64,000 nucleotides of DNA from JAQBVV01 sp965249205 (lineage in GTDB: Bacteria > Acidobacteriota > Vicinamibacteria > Vicinamibacterales > UBA2999): assembly GCA_965249205.1 (NCBI GenBank), contig CBDFLL010000005.1:806001-870000 (forward strand). The letters are read 5' to 3'. Of the stretch, positions 53,092 to 63,300 are shown in pieces (the first letter of the stretch is position 1; each line of letters opens with the position of its first letter). The position numbers and the translations under genes were made by a program. The notes under the pieces were generated by a model, which was not told the origin of the DNA, ran no database searches, and worked only from the letters and a program-made list of their open reading frames with translations.

Positions 53092-54152
53092 TGTCGCTTC
53101 GTGCTTATCCGGTTGTTTCAGCAAGCCACCACCGGTAGTGTATCGGCGTGGCGCGCCCGTCGTTTCCGAAGAATCTCCGGGAGTTTCAGCGGCAATTTGC
53201 GACCGCCGAGGCCTGTCAGGACTACTTGGCGGCGTGCCGCTGGCCGGACGGCTTTGTGTGTCCCCGGTGCCGGCACGCGCGCGGCTATCGCCTGACCACA
53301 CACCGGCGCTGGCAATGTGCGGCGTGCCGGTATCAGGTGTCGCTGACCGCCGGGACGATTCTCCACAACACGAAGACGCCGCTCCTGGTGTGGTTCTGGG
53401 CGGCCTATTTGACGGTTACCGACAAGCGGGGCCTCTCGGCGCTCCTGCTGCAGCGGCAGTTGGGCCTGCGGCGGTACGAAACGGCGTGGCTGCTGTTGCA
53501 CAAGCTGCGGCGCGCGATGGTGAACGCGGGGCGGGAGCCCTTGTACGGCGACGTGGAGATCGATGACACCTGGGTGGGCGCGCCCCAGGCCGGCCTGCGC
53601 GGCAGTCGCCAACTCAAGGGGCGGAAAGCCGCGCTGGTGCTGGTGGCGGTGGAACGACGCGGGGATCGGTCGGGTCGGGTCCGCATGTCCGTGATCCCGA
53701 ACTTCAAACAATCGACGATGCTCGCGTTCGTCACTCACCACATTGCGCCGGGGGCGACGGTCTACACCGACGGGCTGAAAAGTTTCGATGGGCTCCAGGC
53801 CGCTGACGTGAGACACGTCGCCCGCCCGCAACCGATCCGGAGCGCCCTGCACAGGGGGGTGCCCTCCGTCGTGCCTTTGGCCGACCGCGTCATCGGCAAT
53901 TGCCAACAGTGGTTGATTGGCACGCACCACGGCGTCAGCAAGGCGCAACTACAGGTCTACCTCGATGAGTTCGTGTTTCGGCACAATCGGCGGCGGCACC
54001 CGATGGCCGCCTTTCAGACCCTGCTGGGCCTGGGGACCGGACGGACGCCCACGCCCGCCCGACGGATTCGCGGCGCGCAGGACGTGCGCCCCCCAGGCTG
54101 ATCGCAAGATATAGGGGGTTAGCTGAAACAACCGGATAAGCACGTGTCGCTT
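53092..54152 (+). mobile_element. IS1595-family insertion sequence with 8-bp target duplication
   Basis: The element spans 53100-54144 (1,045 bp). Its ends are inverted repeats starting CGTGCTTATCCGGTTGTTTC. The 8-bp direct repeat TGTCGCTT flanks it (53092-53099 and 54145-54152), as expected for IS1595. It sits between the NUDIX gene and the start of the interrupted radical SAM gene and may have removed that gene from its original promoter or leader. Confidence 0.95.
53148..54101 (+). CDS. IS1595-family transposase (ISXO2-like)
   Basis: The product is 317 aa from a GTG. The N-terminal zinc ribbon (CPRCRHARGYRLTTHRRWQC then AAC) is followed by the helix region LHNTKTPLLVWFWAAYLTV and a DDE-type domain with EIDDTWVGA (first acidic site), VYTDGLKSFDGL, and a C-terminal YLDEFVFRHNRR. 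This arrangement is diagnostic for IS1595. No frameshift is seen. Confidence 0.93.
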   Translation: MARPSFPKNLREFQRQFATAEACQDYLAACRWPDGFVCPRCRHARGYRLTTHRRWQCAACRYQVSLTAGTILHNTKTPLLVWFWAAYLTVTDKRGLSALLLQRQLGLRRYETAWLLLHKLRRAMVNAGREPLYGDVEIDDTWVGAPQAGLRGSRQLKGRKAALVLVAVERRGDRSGRVRMSVIPNFKQSTMLAFVTHHIAPGATVYTDGLKSFDGLQAADVRHVARPQPIRSALHRGVPSVVPLADRVIGNCQQWLIGTHHGVSKAQLQVYLDEFVFRHNRRRHPMAAFQTLLGLGTGRTPTPARRIRGAQDVRPPG

Positions 54153-54454
54153 AGGCTAGCTACCGGATGCAAAATCATCGCCATGTCTCAAACTTGGTCC
54201 AAGTCAGAAGACCTTCGCGCCCAGACGCTCCTCAGGCGCCTGCGCGGATTCGCTCGGCTGACAAGCGCGAGGTTTGGGTACACCAGTTCGTCCAGCTGTT
54301 CGGCGATGAAGCGTGGATTCCACTGGCGATCGGTTGCGTCGCGGCACACGCCAAGTCGGACGAGACCTTCAACAAGCACTTCGACCTGCAGCCCCTGCAG
54401 TATCTCCGCAGCGATCCGCAAGCGATCGTCGATCAGTATGAGAACCCCTCGGTT

Positions 54455-55756
54455 CTAGCAGGCTGCTGAAGAACCCGGGTGATCGGGCCGTTTTCTAAGG
54501 ATCATGCGAGTCACCACCGACCGACAACGGTGCGCACGGCTGTGCGCTGGCCCCGATCAAGGGGCCGGCGACACGCGCGGCCGGTGATCAGGGACACCTC
54601 GCCTCCAGATTCCGCAGCCGGACCAAGTTATAGACCGTGGCGGCGAAGGTAAGCTGCCAATCCACGAGGGCGACACCGCGATGCCGGAGTTTGCGCAAGC
54701 CGCCGACGGTCTTCATCCAGCCAAAGACCTGTTCTACGAGTTTCCGTTTCCGCTGACTGACGTGATAGCCCGCATGCCGCGTGGTCCGGCCATCGATCGC
54801 ACTCCAGCGGACCTTCTGAGCAACGTGGGGCGTGACGGCCCGGATACGGACAGCGGCCACAAAGCTTGCCACATCGTAGCCCTTGTCCGCCCCGACCGTG
54901 CTGCCCGGCGGCGCGCTGGCCTCCAGCAACAGCGCCGCTGCCTCGCGTTCGGCGGTCCCCGTCGCGTGAGTCGCGCAGACGTTGGCGACAAGTCCCTGTC
55001 GATTGTCCAGCAGCACGTGGCCCAGATACGCCAGCTTGGCTTCCTTCCCCTGGCCCTTCCGAGGCAGCATCGCCTCCGGATCGGTCGTCGACTGGTGCGT
55101 GTCGTTGCGCCGCCGCTCCCCGTGGAAGTTGACCGTGGGATTCCCGGGGTCATCGGGCGGGTCGCTCTCCGCCGCGTCCCGGCACCGAAAGCTCTTCAGG
55201 CTGGCCCACGCTTCCAATTGGGTCCCATCCACAGTGAAGTGTTCGTCCGAGAGCAGCCCGGCCGCCCGCGCGTGGGCCTGCACCGCATCAAAGAAGGCGG
55301 CCGCGAGATCGCCCGCCAGCAGCCGGTCGCGATTCTTGGTAAACGTGGTGGGATGCCAAACCGGGTCGTCCAAATTCAAGCCCACGAACCAGCGGAACAG
55401 CAGGTTGTAATTGAGCTCTTCCATCAGCAGCCGCTCGCTCCGCACCGTGTAGAGCACCTGCAGCAACAACGCGCGCAGCAGCTGTTCCGGCGGGATCGAC
55501 GGACGCCCTGTGTTGGCGTACAGGCCGGCGAACCTGCGCGACATCGTTCTCAGCGCTTCGTCCGTCAGCGCGCGAACCGCGCGGAGCGGATGGTCGGCTG
55601 GCACGCGCTGTTCCGGCGACAGGTAGCTGAACATGTGAGTGCTTTGCTCATCGTGTCCGCGCATGATGGGGCTCCCTTTAGCGGTGTTGGGAGCATGGTA
55701 GTACGCCGGGATCGATCTGTCGATCCCATTTCACGGAGTTTTTCAGCAGCCTGCTA
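54455..55756 (-). mobile_element. IS5-like insertion sequence, copy 3 (inverted)
   Basis: The core spans 54459-55753, 1,295 bp, opposite in direction to copies 1 and 2. The left flank is CTAG (54455-54458). The right flank reads CTA-TA-GGG, so the duplication CTAG appears to have gained TA. At 55679 the leader before the transposase has T where copies 1 and 2 have the complement of G; this is the only difference I noticed by eye. Confidence 0.95.
54588..55664 (-). CDS. IS5-like transposase (copy 3)
   Basis: The 358-aa product is identical to those of the other two full copies. The catalytic pattern is unchanged, so it is presumed active. It is read opposite to the radical SAM gene that it splits. 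Confidence 0.95.
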   Translation of the reverse strand: MRGHDEQSTHMFSYLSPEQRVPADHPLRAVRALTDEALRTMSRRFAGLYANTGRPSIPPEQLLRALLLQVLYTVRSERLLMEELNYNLLFRWFVGLNLDDPVWHPTTFTKNRDRLLAGDLAAAFFDAVQAHARAAGLLSDEHFTVDGTQLEAWASLKSFRCRDAAESDPPDDPGNPTVNFHGERRRNDTHQSTTDPEAMLPRKGQGKEAKLAYLGHVLLDNRQGLVANVCATHATGTAEREAAALLLEASAPPGSTVGADKGYDVASFVAAVRIRAVTPHVAQKVRWSAIDGRTTRHAGYHVSQRKRKLVEQVFGWMKTVGGLRKLRHRGVALVDWQLTFAATVYNLVRLRNLEARCP

Positions 55757-57646
55757 TAGGGTTCTCCGTCTACATCTGGAACGTATCGCTCAGCCTGGCG
55801 TGCGCCACGCTGGCCAAAGAGCGCTTTCCCGATTGCCTGATCGTCTTCGGAGGGCCAAGCGCCCCGGCCGAGGATCGGGCCTCCGAGGAGTTTCTTCGCG
55901 CCCACCCGCACGTGGACCTCATCGTCGAGAACGAAGGCGAAACCGCGTTCCTGGATCTCTGCCTTTCAACGCTCACAGACGCCCCGCGTGAATCGATTAC
56001 GGGTCTGCGACTGCTGCGTGACGGACGGTACATCAACACCGGACCCGGCCGCTTCACGAAGGACATGGACGAGTTGGCCTCGCCGTACCTGACTGGCGTG
56101 TTCGATGAGTTGATGAGCGGGCCGATTCGCTTTCACGCGATCTGGGAGACGGACCGGGGCTGTCCCTTCAAGTGCGGCTTCTGCTACTGGGGTGACGACT
56201 CGCGGGGGGTCAAGGCCCGTGTCGGGCTCGACCGACTCGAACTTGAAATGGACTGGTTCGTCGCGCACGGCATAGAGCTACTCTACATCGCGGACTCGAA
56301 CTTCGGGTGGCTCGATCGTAACAAAATCGTCGCGCATGGTCTTGTGGCCCGCGCACGTGAGCACGGGTTTCCCACGAAGGTGATGACCACGTGGGCAAAA
56401 AACGCCAATGACAAGGTCTTCGAAACGGCGCAGATTCTGAATTCCGCGGGGCTGTGCTACCCGATCACCATGTCGTACCAGAGCCTCGACGCCGAGGCGT
56501 TGCGCAACATCAAGCGTTCGAACATCGCGCTTCCGCGCACGAGAGAGTTGCGGACGAAATACGTTGCCAACAACATGTCGACGTACACCGACCTGCTGAT
56601 CGGTGTTCCCGGCGAGACGGTCGCGAGTTTCCTGAACGGCATCGAAGACGTCATCACCTACGGCGAACACGACCAGATCCAGATCTACCCGATTCGCATT
56701 CTGCCAAACACCGACATGGCGCGGGCGGAGTATATCGAGGAACACAAGATCAAGACCGTATGGGTACCCCTGCTCACGAAGCACGGTGCGCTGGTCGACG
56801 ACGATCCGGTGCCTGAAAAGGAAGAGATCATCGTTGAAACGGCAACGATGACCCAAGCTGACTGGCGCCGGCAGGTGGAATGCACATGGTTCGTGCAGTC
56901 GTTCTTCTGTTTGAAGTCGGCCTACTTCGTGCTCTTGTTCCTGAACGCTCACACTGGCGCGCGCATTACCGACTTCACGACGTTCTTCCTGGATCGTCTG
57001 CGTCGGGGCGACGATCTGCCGGTACTCAGGCGTGAACTGCGACGCGTGGACCAGTTCCTCGACAGCCTGCTGGGCGGACTTCCTACGGTGGACACATCAG
57101 ACCTGGACATCCCAGCTGTACAGTGGCCCGTCGAGGAGGCGACCTTCATCGCCCTCGCGCTGGCCCGGGACGACTTCTATCGGGAGTTGCGCGTAATCGT
57201 CGACGAGTTCGTCGCTGCGCAGGGCACGCGCTGCGAGCGCGCGCTCTTGGACGACGTCTTCGCCTACCAGCGTGCTCGCGTGGTGAATCCTTCAGGGCCG
57301 GCGGAGACCGAACTGACCTTCGCCTGGAACCTGCCTGCGTTCTATCGCGCGGCGATGCTGCTCGAGCCGGAGCCGCTTGAGCGCCGCACGGTGACCATGC
57401 GGGTCCGCGCAACAACCACCTACGCGACACTGCGCGACTTCGCACAGTTGCAAGTGTGGTACGGCCGTCAAGGCAAACGTTTCTATTACGACATCACCGA
57501 TGATGCCTCGCCGCACGCTGATACCGCGGCCGCGTTCCAGCCCGGGCACTCGGACGACTTGGCCGTTCCCACCATCAGTACCTGACCCGTCTGCCCATCT
57601 CGCGGAGAATCCGAGCGAGATGCGCGTCGGGGATCCCTCGGCGCCG

Positions 57647-57811
57647 CTAGTGGTCTGGTTGCGAATTGGCTTGCGCACCGAGGGCGGTGAGGCGCCCGGC
57701 TGGCCAGGCGCGACGAGGGAACATGCCGGGCGCATGTGACCGAGGAGCAACGCCGCTAGACGGGAGGCATCGCCGGCCGAATGCCGAGCCAATTCGCAAC
57801 CAGACCACTAG
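57647..57811. mobile_element. MITE-like element, 157-bp core between CTAG sites
   Basis: A perfect 25-bp inverted repeat, counting the CTAG, closes the element: 57647-57671 and 57787-57811, starting CTAGTGGTCTGGTTGCG. Inside, GCGCCCGGC (57692-57700) and GCCGGGCGC (57725-57733) add a second stem. There is no gene. The ends do not match those of the IS5-like, IS1380 or IS1595 elements here, so the mobilising enzyme is elsewhere. The 61 bases between the radical SAM stop and the MITE are plain. Confidence 0.85.
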
Positions 57812-59476
57812 CCCGGGATTTCCGTTTTGCCTGTCCCGGATGGAGCCGTTATACACTCGAAAGCCGCCGCGCCCACGAGAATCTTCTTCATCGCACATCG
57901 TCCAGGCTCTGAGGCCGTCACTTCAGCCCGCGCTTACGTCTTGTGGGCTGAATCCCGGGCTTCCAGGGCATTCCTTCGACACCGCTCCTCACTTGTGTCC
58001 TCGCTTTGCCAAGCCGGCGTCCCTGCACGCGCCGCGCGTCAACCTGCCGGGACCGGTAGCGCCCAGATCCGCTGGAGCATTGCCCCGAACAGGCGTCGAG
58101 TCAGGTGGCTCTCCGCCAGGAACAGCCAGTAGTAGCGCGCGTGTTTTACTAACCGCGCGCCCGTCTTGACGAGGCGCTGCTGGAGACTGGTCAGCGACCA
58201 GGTGTCGATCCGCTTCGGGAGCACCAGCCGCCGCCAGAGGTTCCCGAGGTTGTAGGCCAGTACGCTCAGTTGCAAGCGGACCTCGTTCGCCCGGAACCGA
58301 TGACACGACAGGCGCGTCCACTGCGCGGCCTGCTTGCCTTCCTTGATCCATTGCTCCGCCGTCCCGCGCTTATTGTAAAACCGCACGACGGCACGATTCT
58401 GGAGCGGGAGATTCGTGACGATGAAGCCGACGCGCGGGAACAGCTCGCCGACGTGGTGCTCGACTTTTGCCACGACCCGTCGGGGCGTGGTCCAGCTGTC
58501 CGCCTGATAGCGGACACTCTTGTACCGGACCAATGGCGTGTGGCTTGGCCGTCCCGCCGGACGAAACAGGATGTCTTCGATCTCTCGCTCCAAGCTCTTG
58601 TTCGCGGGTATCCGGATCGCGTACTGGACGCCGCGTGCCTCCAGCGCCTCGTAGATCGCCGGCCGCGCGAAGGCGGCGTCGGCGCGGAAGGCCACGCGTT
58701 TGCCCTGCGCCTGCTGCCGTTCAATCTCCGGCACCAGCAGCTCGTCCCAGTCGTCCGCGCTGGAGACGTTGCCCGGTCGTAGCTTGGCCGCCAGGCAGTC
58801 CCCGTCGTCATTGAACAGAAACAGCGGGTGATAGCAGACCGTCTCGAAGTGCCCGTTGTAGGCACTGCCTTCCTGCTGCCCATGCACCGGGCTCTCGCTG
58901 GAGTCCATGTCGAGCACGACACGATCGGCGTGGGCGAACGTCTCAGCCTGTCCGACCAGGTCGCGATTCACGGCCATCAACCCGACGAGGTTCTCTTCAC
59001 GGGTCAGCAGCTCGGTCTCGAACCAATGGAGCGTGGAGGTGAGGGCCGCACTCCGGTCCCACCGCGTCGGCGATCCGATCAGACGAAACGTCGGATCGGT
59101 CGAGAGACGCTGCGCGTCGTTGAGGTCTTCGTAGCCCGCCAAGCGGCTGTACACCGACTGCCGCAGGAGATCGGGCAACCGGAACTGCGTGTTCCGTCCG
59201 TGGCGGGAGTCGCGCAGGTGCGCGGCGATGAGCCCCGCAAGGCCAAGACGTTCATCCAACTCACGCACCAGAATCAAGCCGGCGTCGGAGGTGATGCGCG
59301 ACCCCTGAAACGCGACCTTCAGAAACCCGTTGAACGTGAACTGAAAGGGCGCGGTTTGTAATTCACCCACTGGGTGTCACCCTCCGTGGCCTGGTTTCTC
59401 TCGAGAAACCCGCGAAAATCAAGGCGTGACGACTGATCGCATGGGCAAAAGTACCACAGCCAATCGGAAATCCGGG
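57812..59476 (-). mobile_element. IS1380-family insertion sequence (1,665 bp)
   Basis: The ends read CCCGGGATTTCCG (left, 57812) and CCCGGATTTCCG (right, on the complement from 59476), differing by one G. CTAG occurs on both sides (57808-57811 and 59477-59480), a 4-bp target duplication. It lies directly between the right end of the MITE and the end of an IS5-like remnant, sharing CTAG with each. About 225 bases between the left end and the transposase stop carry no gene. Confidence 0.9.
58039..59370 (-). CDS. IS1380-family transposase
   Basis: The protein is 443 aa. Recognisable parts are the SDAGLILVRELDERLGL start, LDMDSSESPVHGQQEGSAY with the first catalytic Asp, FRADAAFARPAIYEALE with the second, and YNKRGTAEQWIKEGKQA with the Glu, followed by a basic C-terminus. 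These are the family's DDE features. No stop or frameshift interrupts it. Confidence 0.93.
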   Translation of the reverse strand: MGELQTAPFQFTFNGFLKVAFQGSRITSDAGLILVRELDERLGLAGLIAAHLRDSRHGRNTQFRLPDLLRQSVYSRLAGYEDLNDAQRLSTDPTFRLIGSPTRWDRSAALTSTLHWFETELLTREENLVGLMAVNRDLVGQAETFAHADRVVLDMDSSESPVHGQQEGSAYNGHFETVCYHPLFLFNDDGDCLAAKLRPGNVSSADDWDELLVPEIERQQAQGKRVAFRADAAFARPAIYEALEARGVQYAIRIPANKSLEREIEDILFRPAGRPSHTPLVRYKSVRYQADSWTTPRRVVAKVEHHVGELFPRVGFIVTNLPLQNRAVVRFYNKRGTAEQWIKEGKQAAQWTRLSCHRFRANEVRLQLSVLAYNLGNLWRRLVLPKRIDTWSLTSLQQRLVKTGARLVKHARYYWLFLAESHLTRRLFGAMLQRIWALPVPAG

Positions 59477-59605
59477 CTAGCAGGCTGCTGAAGAACCCGG
59501 GTGATCGGGCCGTTTTCTAAGGATCATGCGAGTCACCACCGACCGACAACGGTGCGCACGGCTGTGCGCTGGCCCCGATCAAGGGGCCGGCGACACGCGC
59601 GGCCG
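59477..59605 (-). mobile_element. IS5-like remnant (one end only, about 125 bp)
   Basis: From CAGG at 59481 to 59605 the sequence is identical to the transposase-distal end of copy 3, then it stops abruptly after GCGGCCG, before the transposase stop codon. The other 90% of the element and the end of the next gene are missing, which shows a deletion starting inside the element. Confidence 0.92.
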
Positions 59606-59981
59606 TGCTTCGGATGATGATTGTTTGCGAGGTTCGGAGGTGAGGGCGAAGATGCTTGAACAGGTCAAGTAGAGCCCGTAGCTGGGGATTCAAGTACTCG
59701 TCGACAGGAGTGCCGACAGCCACAATCACATGCCGTGCCCGGGTGATGTCCCGTGGGTCCGACGAGAACAGGAGGCGCTGTTCCCGCAGCGCCTGCTGCA
59801 GGAGAGGTTCCGCACCATACTCCACAAATGGCATGGTGCCGCTCTTGATGACATCCATCGCGGCGGTGTTCACGTCGTGGATGATGACGCGCTGGCCGGC
59901 TTCCGTAAACGCGAGCGCCAGCGGCAGACCGACATGGCCAGCCCCACCCACCACACAAATATCCTGATCCTGGTCTTCCAT
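59606..59981 (-). pseudogene. Truncated UDP-sugar/GDP-mannose dehydrogenase (WecC-like)
   Basis: Only about 125 codons remain, from the ATG at 59981. They hold the NAD-binding start ICVVGGAGHVGLPLALAF, then TMPFVEYGAEPLLQQAL and HVIVAVGTPVDEYLNPQL, as in UDP-N-acetylmannosaminuronate dehydrogenases. The frame ends near TIIIRST, just where family members have the R-S-T motif, and then runs into the IS5-like remnant. The catalytic Cys and the C-terminal domain are missing, so it must be inactive. Confidence 0.85.
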
Positions 59982-60329
59982 CAACGCATCCCTTGTGGCC
60001 GGTCACACCATCGCGCCCCCTGGCGAACCAGGCGAGGCGGCGGGCTCGCGACAATCTTCTGAGTGTACGCCATCGCATCGTCGTAGATCGATCGACAGCC
60101 TCATCTCTGATGTGAATGTGCTTCCTGCTGCGGGCGAAAGGCGAGCGACGCACATCCGTCGTTCCGAGAACCAGAGCCACTCACAAAGACCTGGAACGAT
60201 GATCTCGTTCCACGTCCCGACACGCCTAGCGCGGATTTCATGAGCGCGTAGCTCCCGAGGAACCGCAGGCAGTCCATACCCGCCAGGCGGAACACCTCGA
60301 CCGTCTGCTAGGCAGAAGTGAAATCCGCG
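59982..60329. other. Intergenic stretch with a possible decayed gene end
   Basis: No intact gene is visible. On the minus strand, about 60230-60300 reads EVFRLAGMDCLRFLGSYALM, which looks like real protein sequence but is short and unrecognised. It is bounded by CGCGGATTTCA (60231-60241) and the inverted TGAAATCCGCG (60319-60329), an 11-bp inverted repeat. It may be the relic of a gene or of a small element. Confidence 0.35.
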
Positions 60330-63300
60330 TTACTCGACGTGGTCCAGGCGGCTCACCGATTCAAGATATACAGCGTTAATCCGTTCAACCATCCTCTCGA
60401 CACTGAAGTGCTCGGATGCGAACGCGCGACCGACCTCACCAAACGCGCGACGCTTCTCCGGATCGCGAAGCAGTTCGACCGTGCGCTCAGCCACCTGATG
60501 CGTATCGAGAGCCGGGACCAGGTAACCTGACACACCGTCTCGCACGACTTCCGGGGCGCCATCAAGATCGAACGTGACCACCGGCTTCCCCACGGCCCCT
60601 GCCTGTGGGAGCACACGGGCGATACCTTCACGCAGAGAGGTATGCACGACCACATCCATCGCCTGGATGCACTGGGGCACGGCTTCCGGAAGCACTCGTC
60701 CAACCATGACGACGCGATCGCCGAGACCTAGTCGATCGGCGTGTGCCTTCAATTCATCGCGTAGCGGGCCGTCACCAACAAGCAGAAAATACGCGTCCGG
60801 CACCTGCCGCGATACGTCGGCCGCGGCGGCGAGAAACTGCTCGTGACCCTTGAGAGGAAACAACCTCGCAATCTTTCCCACTACTGGGGCATCGGGCGGA
60901 ATACCAGCCAGACGCTTGGCGTCTTCGACGCTCAACTGCTCTCGAACGCGGAGAAATTGGTCGAGATCGATCCCGCTGAAGATCGTCCTGTGCTGTTCGG
61001 GCCGGCCGATCCGACGAGCCAGCGCAGCTTCGCTCAGTCGCTGGCTCACGCTGACAATCCGCCCGCAAAGAGGAGCGCACAGTCGTTCCAACGTGATGTA
61101 CAGCCGATTCTTCCATCCGGACTGGAACTCATGGAACGCGACCCCGTGGATGGTATGTAGAACGACCGGCACGCCGGCAGCCTTCGCGGCGATGCGGCCT
61201 ATGATGCCCGCTTTCGAAGAATGGGTGTGCACGATTGTGTACCGCCCCCTTCTAAGGAACCGATACAGATCGAAGACCGCCTTGAGATCGGTGAGAGGGC
61301 GGATTTCGCGCAGCAGCGACGGCAAGACAATCGTCCTCACCCCGGCGCGGCTCGCCTCGGCGAACATGTTTCCCTCGCCCGCTTCGTCGATACCGCACAG
61401 CAGTGTGACCTCGAACCGCGGGTCGCGGTGTTGCCCAATGGCCGTGTAGAGCGTGTTTTCCTGCGCACCACCGAGAATGAGGCGGGTAATGATGTGAACC
61501 ACCCGGATGGGCGACGTCGATTCTTCCTCCAGCACCGCAGCCGGGAATCCCGAGGCCGCCGCGACAGGGGACTGTAGACGAACCCGCCACGAGTCGCCTT
61601 CGGCACCGCGCGCCATCGTCGTCGAGACGCGAAGTCGATCGCGTCCCCCATCCGAAAAGTGGACGACGCGTGCCTCCGGTAGCGCGGCAGACGCTTCCGA
61701 TAAGTCGCGCCAATCGATCGCGAGCCGGCGGAGGGATACACCGTGCTCGGTGCACAGCCACGGAAGGCCAGCCGCTCCGGCTCCGTCGTGTGTCACCGCA
61801 ACCGCATCGACCTCACCGGCCATGATCATTCCGACGAGATGATCGTAGCCGCCGATGACTCGATGTCCGTGCACGCGAACGTTGCGCTTCCTGAAATCGT
61901 CGTCGACAAACCCGACGATCCGGTACGCGTTCCGCGCGTCGCTCAACAGATGCCACACGGCGATCGACCCAGCATCGCCGGCCCCATAGATGACCAGACG
62001 CTGGCCGGTCTGCCGTTGTCGCTGCGCGAACTCCCGGATCACACGGAAGGACACGCGTGAGCCGACGAGCAGCAGCAGCAACAACATGGCGTACACGATG
62101 AACACTGCCGGCGCATAGCCCTCGAATCGGTACAGATATAGGATCGCCACCTGCGACGCGAGTACGCCGACAAACACTCCCTTCGCGAACGTCACGCCGT
62201 CACTCAGACTGAAATACCGCCACAGACCGCGATACACACCGACGCCGAGCAGCACGATCATCTGCGTGCCGAGTACGACCGGAAAAGACTGGCGGAAATA
62301 GCTAAAGTTTTCTGCCCACTCGAGACTGTCAAACCGTAGGCGAAAGGCGCCGTAGTAGGCCACCGATACCAGCAGCAGATCGAGCAGCACCTCTGCAAGC
62401 CTGCGGCGATATCCGGACTCGATGCCCAGCGGCATGATCGTGCCCTGGACACTGTCCGGGTCGGCACTCTCGTGGACTTTGACGCGGGCCAAATACATGG
62501 CGAACAACGCCATCCCGATCATGAACATGACCGCCACCGTCCCGGTCAGTCCCTGCTGGCCGCGTCCTGCGATCACCGCAATGACGCCACTCGCCGCAGC
62601 AAGGAGCCATAGGAGACCAACCGCCGCCCGTTCAGACAGCCCGATGGTAACCAGACGATGCGAAGAGTGGCCCTGGCCGGTCTCCGCCGCAGAACCGGAT
62701 GCCAGACGCGAGATCGCCACCAGTGTCCCGTCGACAATCGGGATCAGGAGCAGCAGTGCGGGAACGGCGATGATCGACAGGAGATCGCTGCCACGACCGG
62801 GGGCAATCTGCAGCGTCAACGCCGCCATATTGAGCCCGATGAACAGGCTGCCCGCCTCACCCATGGCCACCGACGCGGGGTGCACGTTATAGACCAGAAA
62901 TCCCGCGATCGCGCCGAGCAGGACGACCAGGTACTGCATCTGGAAGAACCGGGCGCTATCGGCCGGCACCGGCAAGACGGTTGCCAGGAACGCTGTGCCG
63001 GCGATCAGCGCGATGCCGGCGCACAGGCCGTCCATGTTGTCGAGCAGGTTGAACGCGCTGGTAATGCCAACAATCCAGAACAGCGTGACGATGCTGTCGG
63101 CCGTCTGCGATTCTGTCCAGTGCAGTCGGTAGTCGAAAAAGAGGAACAGGGACGCCACGGCGATGACGGCCACAAGCTTCGCCGATGGCTTCAGCGTGAA
63201 TATGTCGCTCGCGAGGCCGACGCCGAACAGCACGACGCTGGACACCAGCAGGACCGGCACCGCCTCAAACGCATCGAGCCCGATCGCGCACCCGAACAAC

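Larger units (their letters stand above)
54167..57585 (+). pseudogene. B12-binding-type radical SAM gene interrupted by IS copy 3
   Basis: The N-terminal piece (54167-54454, 96 codons, VWVHQFVQLFGDEAWIPLAIG through QYENPSV) and the C-terminal piece (from GGG at 55759, GFSVYIWNVSLSLA through the stop at 57585) flank the element. With one CTAG in place of the insertion, gtt-CTA-GGG-ttc restores V-L-G-F and a protein of about 705 aa. The core has TDRGCPFKCGFCYWGDD (C-x3-C-x2-C) and IADSNFGWLDRN. It is a paralogue of the gene at 22095. The right flank holds two extra bases (TA), so clean excision would leave a frameshift. Confidence 0.85.
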
